Origin: Bacteroidales bacterium UBA2198
Lineage (GTDB): Bacteria > Bacteroidota > Bacteroidia > Bacteroidales > VadinHA17
Reading direction: 5' to 3'
Assembly (NCBI GenBank): GCA_002328625.1
Contig: DCVC01000234.1
Span: 1 to 8,532 of the forward strand
DNA: 8,532 nucleotides
In this document: positions 6,992 through 8,532 of the stretch, piece after piece
How the letters are laid out: each line of letters opens with the position of its first letter
Numbering within the stretch: position 1 is the first letter of the stretch
Position numbers and translations under genes: made by a program
The notes under the pieces: generated by a model
Databases searched by the model: none
The model's input: the letters and a program-made list of their open reading frames with translations, nothing else
What the model was told of the DNA's origin: nothing

Positions 6992-8428
6992 TCAGGATTT
7001 ATTGTTCCTGGTGGTTTTTGTTCCTCTCTTTATGGTTTTAGTCTCTTTAAGCAGAGCTTTGGTTTCTGATTTGAGGTCCATTTCTGCGGCAGCCCTCAAA
7101 CCTGTTTTTCCTCTGCTTTTTGGCTTTTTTAATTTTTCTATCTCTTTTAACTGATCATCAATTATCCGCTCTTTTTCCACTATCAGTGAATTTAGTTTTG
7201 AGATTTCATTTTTCTCATTGATATCTGGTATATATCTGTTAATCCGGATCTCAAAATCACTGAGGATGTTCATATAATTCATAAAGGCATCATATGGTGT
7301 CTCATACGGGTTAAAATATGCATGAACAACTCCGTCGGAGAAAAATTTTGTTGCCATGTAATAAAAATGGTCGCTTGCCTGAAGATATTCCCAGTCAATT
7401 TTTATCTGGTTGTCATTACACTGCATTACCTTGTCGGTCAGTTCATACAGTTTATTAAGTGCCGCTACCTGGAGCTCATTTCCATGCCATGCGGTAATGT
7501 CGCGTTCTTCATCGGCCCATGATATTGGCGAGGGAACACTTATTGCCGAAACAGGCTGGAGATTATCAGCAACTTCAGTAGGAGTCATAAACCTGAACGG
7601 TGTTTTCCTGAGTATAGATCCCGGCAGATGGGTCAGGAATTCGAAAATGCCTGTCTCTTTCCAGTTGTGCTCCCCAAAGGTCTCATAATCCAGAAAGACA
7701 TTTATAAGTTCGCTTTTGGGTATAAGTTTGTTAAGCCACGAGGCATATTTGTCTGATGTGAGAGGCCACTCGTTCCAGCCTTTATTTGAGAATCTGAAAG
7801 CTATATCGTCACTCAGTACAAAATTTCTGAGAAGTACTTTCAGTCTTGGGTTTAATGAATTGCAATACAAATAATTAGGACTCTTCCAGCCAAGTACGTG
7901 TTTTGCCCCTTCAGTAAGCATCGCTTTAAATCCCATATCAGCAATCCATGCCCCTATCTGGTCGGAATAGATTAGTTCCGTGTTCCGGAAAGATGTGGGT
8001 TCAACACCAAGATGCTCTTTCATCATCTCTTTATGAACGTTTACCTGGCGTTCGAATTCGCTTCTTCTTTTCAATGATGCAAGTGAATGAGAGTCGGTTT
8101 CGGCAAGAAATTCCACCATGCCTGTCTCCGCAAGCTTCCTGAACGAATCGAGGACTTCAGGGGCATATAGCCTGAACTGGTTTATTACCAAACCGGTAAG
8201 TGAGAAGGAGACTTTGAACTTACCCTTGTTTTTAAGAATAAGGTCCAGCATAACTTCATTGGCAGGCAGGTAACACTTTTCTGCCACTTTCCTCATGATT
8301 GATTCATTTGAGAAATCATCATAATAGTAATGATCATGTCCCAGGTCAAAGAACCTGTATCTCTTAAGCCGGAAAGGCTGATGAACCTGAAAATAAAAGC
8401 ATATAGCTTTTTTGTTAACTGCACTCAT
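6992..8428 (-). CDS. Glycoside hydrolase family 57 alpha-amylase-type protein with coiled-coil and basic tail
   Basis: A 478-residue GH57 enzyme acting on alpha-1,4-glucans by a retaining mechanism. Visible family motifs are VHQPFRL (15-21), the nucleophile Glu151 in SFRNTELIY, the acid/base Asp247 in VFLDYETFGEH, and SWADEERDITAWHGNELQ (303-320). There is no signal peptide, so it should work in the cytoplasm on storage glucan or malto-oligosaccharides. Exact activity (hydrolase, glucanotransferase or other) cannot be settled from the motifs. After the catalytic part (about 1-400) comes a predicted coiled coil (about 403-435, EISKLNSLIVEKERIIDDQL) and a Lys/Arg/Thr-rich tail (436-478), beyond the catalytic core. 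The start ATG at 8426-8428 lies 2 nt after the upstream gene's stop, indicating translational coupling in an operon. Neighbouring synthase and phosphorylase modules suggest a role in glycogen turnover. Confidence 0.92.
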   Translation of the reverse strand: MSAVNKKAICFYFQVHQPFRLKRYRFFDLGHDHYYYDDFSNESIMRKVAEKCYLPANEVMLDLILKNKGKFKVSFSLTGLVINQFRLYAPEVLDSFRKLAETGMVEFLAETDSHSLASLKRRSEFERQVNVHKEMMKEHLGVEPTSFRNTELIYSDQIGAWIADMGFKAMLTEGAKHVLGWKSPNYLYCNSLNPRLKVLLRNFVLSDDIAFRFSNKGWNEWPLTSDKYASWLNKLIPKSELINVFLDYETFGEHNWKETGIFEFLTHLPGSILRKTPFRFMTPTEVADNLQPVSAISVPSPISWADEERDITAWHGNELQVAALNKLYELTDKVMQCNDNQIKIDWEYLQASDHFYYMATKFFSDGVVHAYFNPYETPYDAFMNYMNILSDFEIRINRYIPDINEKNEISKLNSLIVEKERIIDDQLKEIEKLKKPKSRGKTGLRAAAEMDLKSETKALLKETKTIKRGTKTTRNNKS

Positions 8429-8430
8429 AT

Positions 8431-8532
8431 CTAATTCTTATTTTGCCAAATCACTCTGTAATAAATATCTCTTACGTGTCTTGCTGAATTGTCCCATTTC
8501 AGTCGTACAACTTCTTCCTTGCCATTCTTAAT
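8431..8532 (-). CDS. C-terminal end of an upstream gene, probably a GT4-type glycosyltransferase
   Basis: An open frame enters from the right edge and ends at a TAG (8433-8431), giving 33 residues: KNGKEEVVRLKWDNSARHVR (residues 2-21) followed by DIYYRVIWQNKN. The W-D/E-N-SAR...IY pattern is common at the C-terminal helix of GT4 glycosyltransferases. A glycosyltransferase of this kind often sits beside GH57 and glycogen synthase genes in Bacteroidetes. Only the tail is visible, so the product is inferred; a glycogen debranching enzyme is an alternative. The 2-bp gap to the GH57 start makes the two genes part of the same operon. Confidence 0.5.
   Translation of the reverse strand: MKNGKEEVVRLKWDNSARHVRDIYYRVIWQNKN

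Noticed and set aside
6993..7010. Small inverted repeat CAGGA-8 nt-TCCTG at the GH57 stop codon
   Set aside because: A 5-bp stem with no following T-run is too weak for a terminator, and read-through to the next gene is expected.

Overview
The window looks like a chromosomal segment from a Bacteroidetes bacterium, probably of the Bacteroidales/Marinilabiliales kind. Three things suggest this: genes start without a clear Shine-Dalgarno sequence, the one intergenic promoter region carries TAnnTTTG-type -7 elements, and the proteins resemble the Bacteroidetes glycogen gene set. No phage, IS element, CRISPR array, tRNA or rRNA is visible. The region is almost fully coding, and the largest gap is 105 bp.

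Layout. At the left edge lies the 5' two-thirds of ribF (minus strand, cut by the window), encoding the riboflavin kinase/FAD synthetase. A 105-bp divergent intergenic region (570-674) separates it from glgB (675-2702, plus), a glycogen branching enzyme of the eukaryote-like GH13 type. glgB converges on, and overlaps by 4 bp at the stop codons, a very large minus-strand gene (2699-6922). That gene encodes a 1407-residue fusion of a GT3-type (eukaryote-like) glycogen synthase with a DUF3417/GT35 alpha-glucan phosphorylase. Upstream of it on the same strand, 69 bp away, is a cytoplasmic GH57 amylase-type glycosidase (6992-8428). Upstream of that, only 2 bp away, is the last 33 codons of another gene, probably a GT4-type glycosyltransferase.

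How they work together. The minus-strand genes read as one operon (partial glycosyltransferase, GH57, synthase-phosphorylase) for storage alpha-glucan metabolism, with glgB supplying the alpha-1,6 branches from the opposite strand. The synthase half elongates alpha-1,4 chains from a nucleotide sugar, GlgB branches them, the phosphorylase half releases glucose-1-phosphate, and GH57 trims or rearranges alpha-glucans. No ADP-glucose pyrophosphorylase (glgC) or debranching enzyme lies in the window.

The point most worth pursuing is that the opposing synthetic and degradative enzymes sit in one polypeptide, with both sets of catalytic residues intact. The eukaryotic glucose-6-phosphate-sensing arginine cluster appears largely lost, and a strongly SD-like purine tract lies exactly in the inter-domain linker. 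The fusion architecture itself is, as far as I recall, present in other Bacteroidetes, so I do not claim it as new. Its functional logic is the interesting part.
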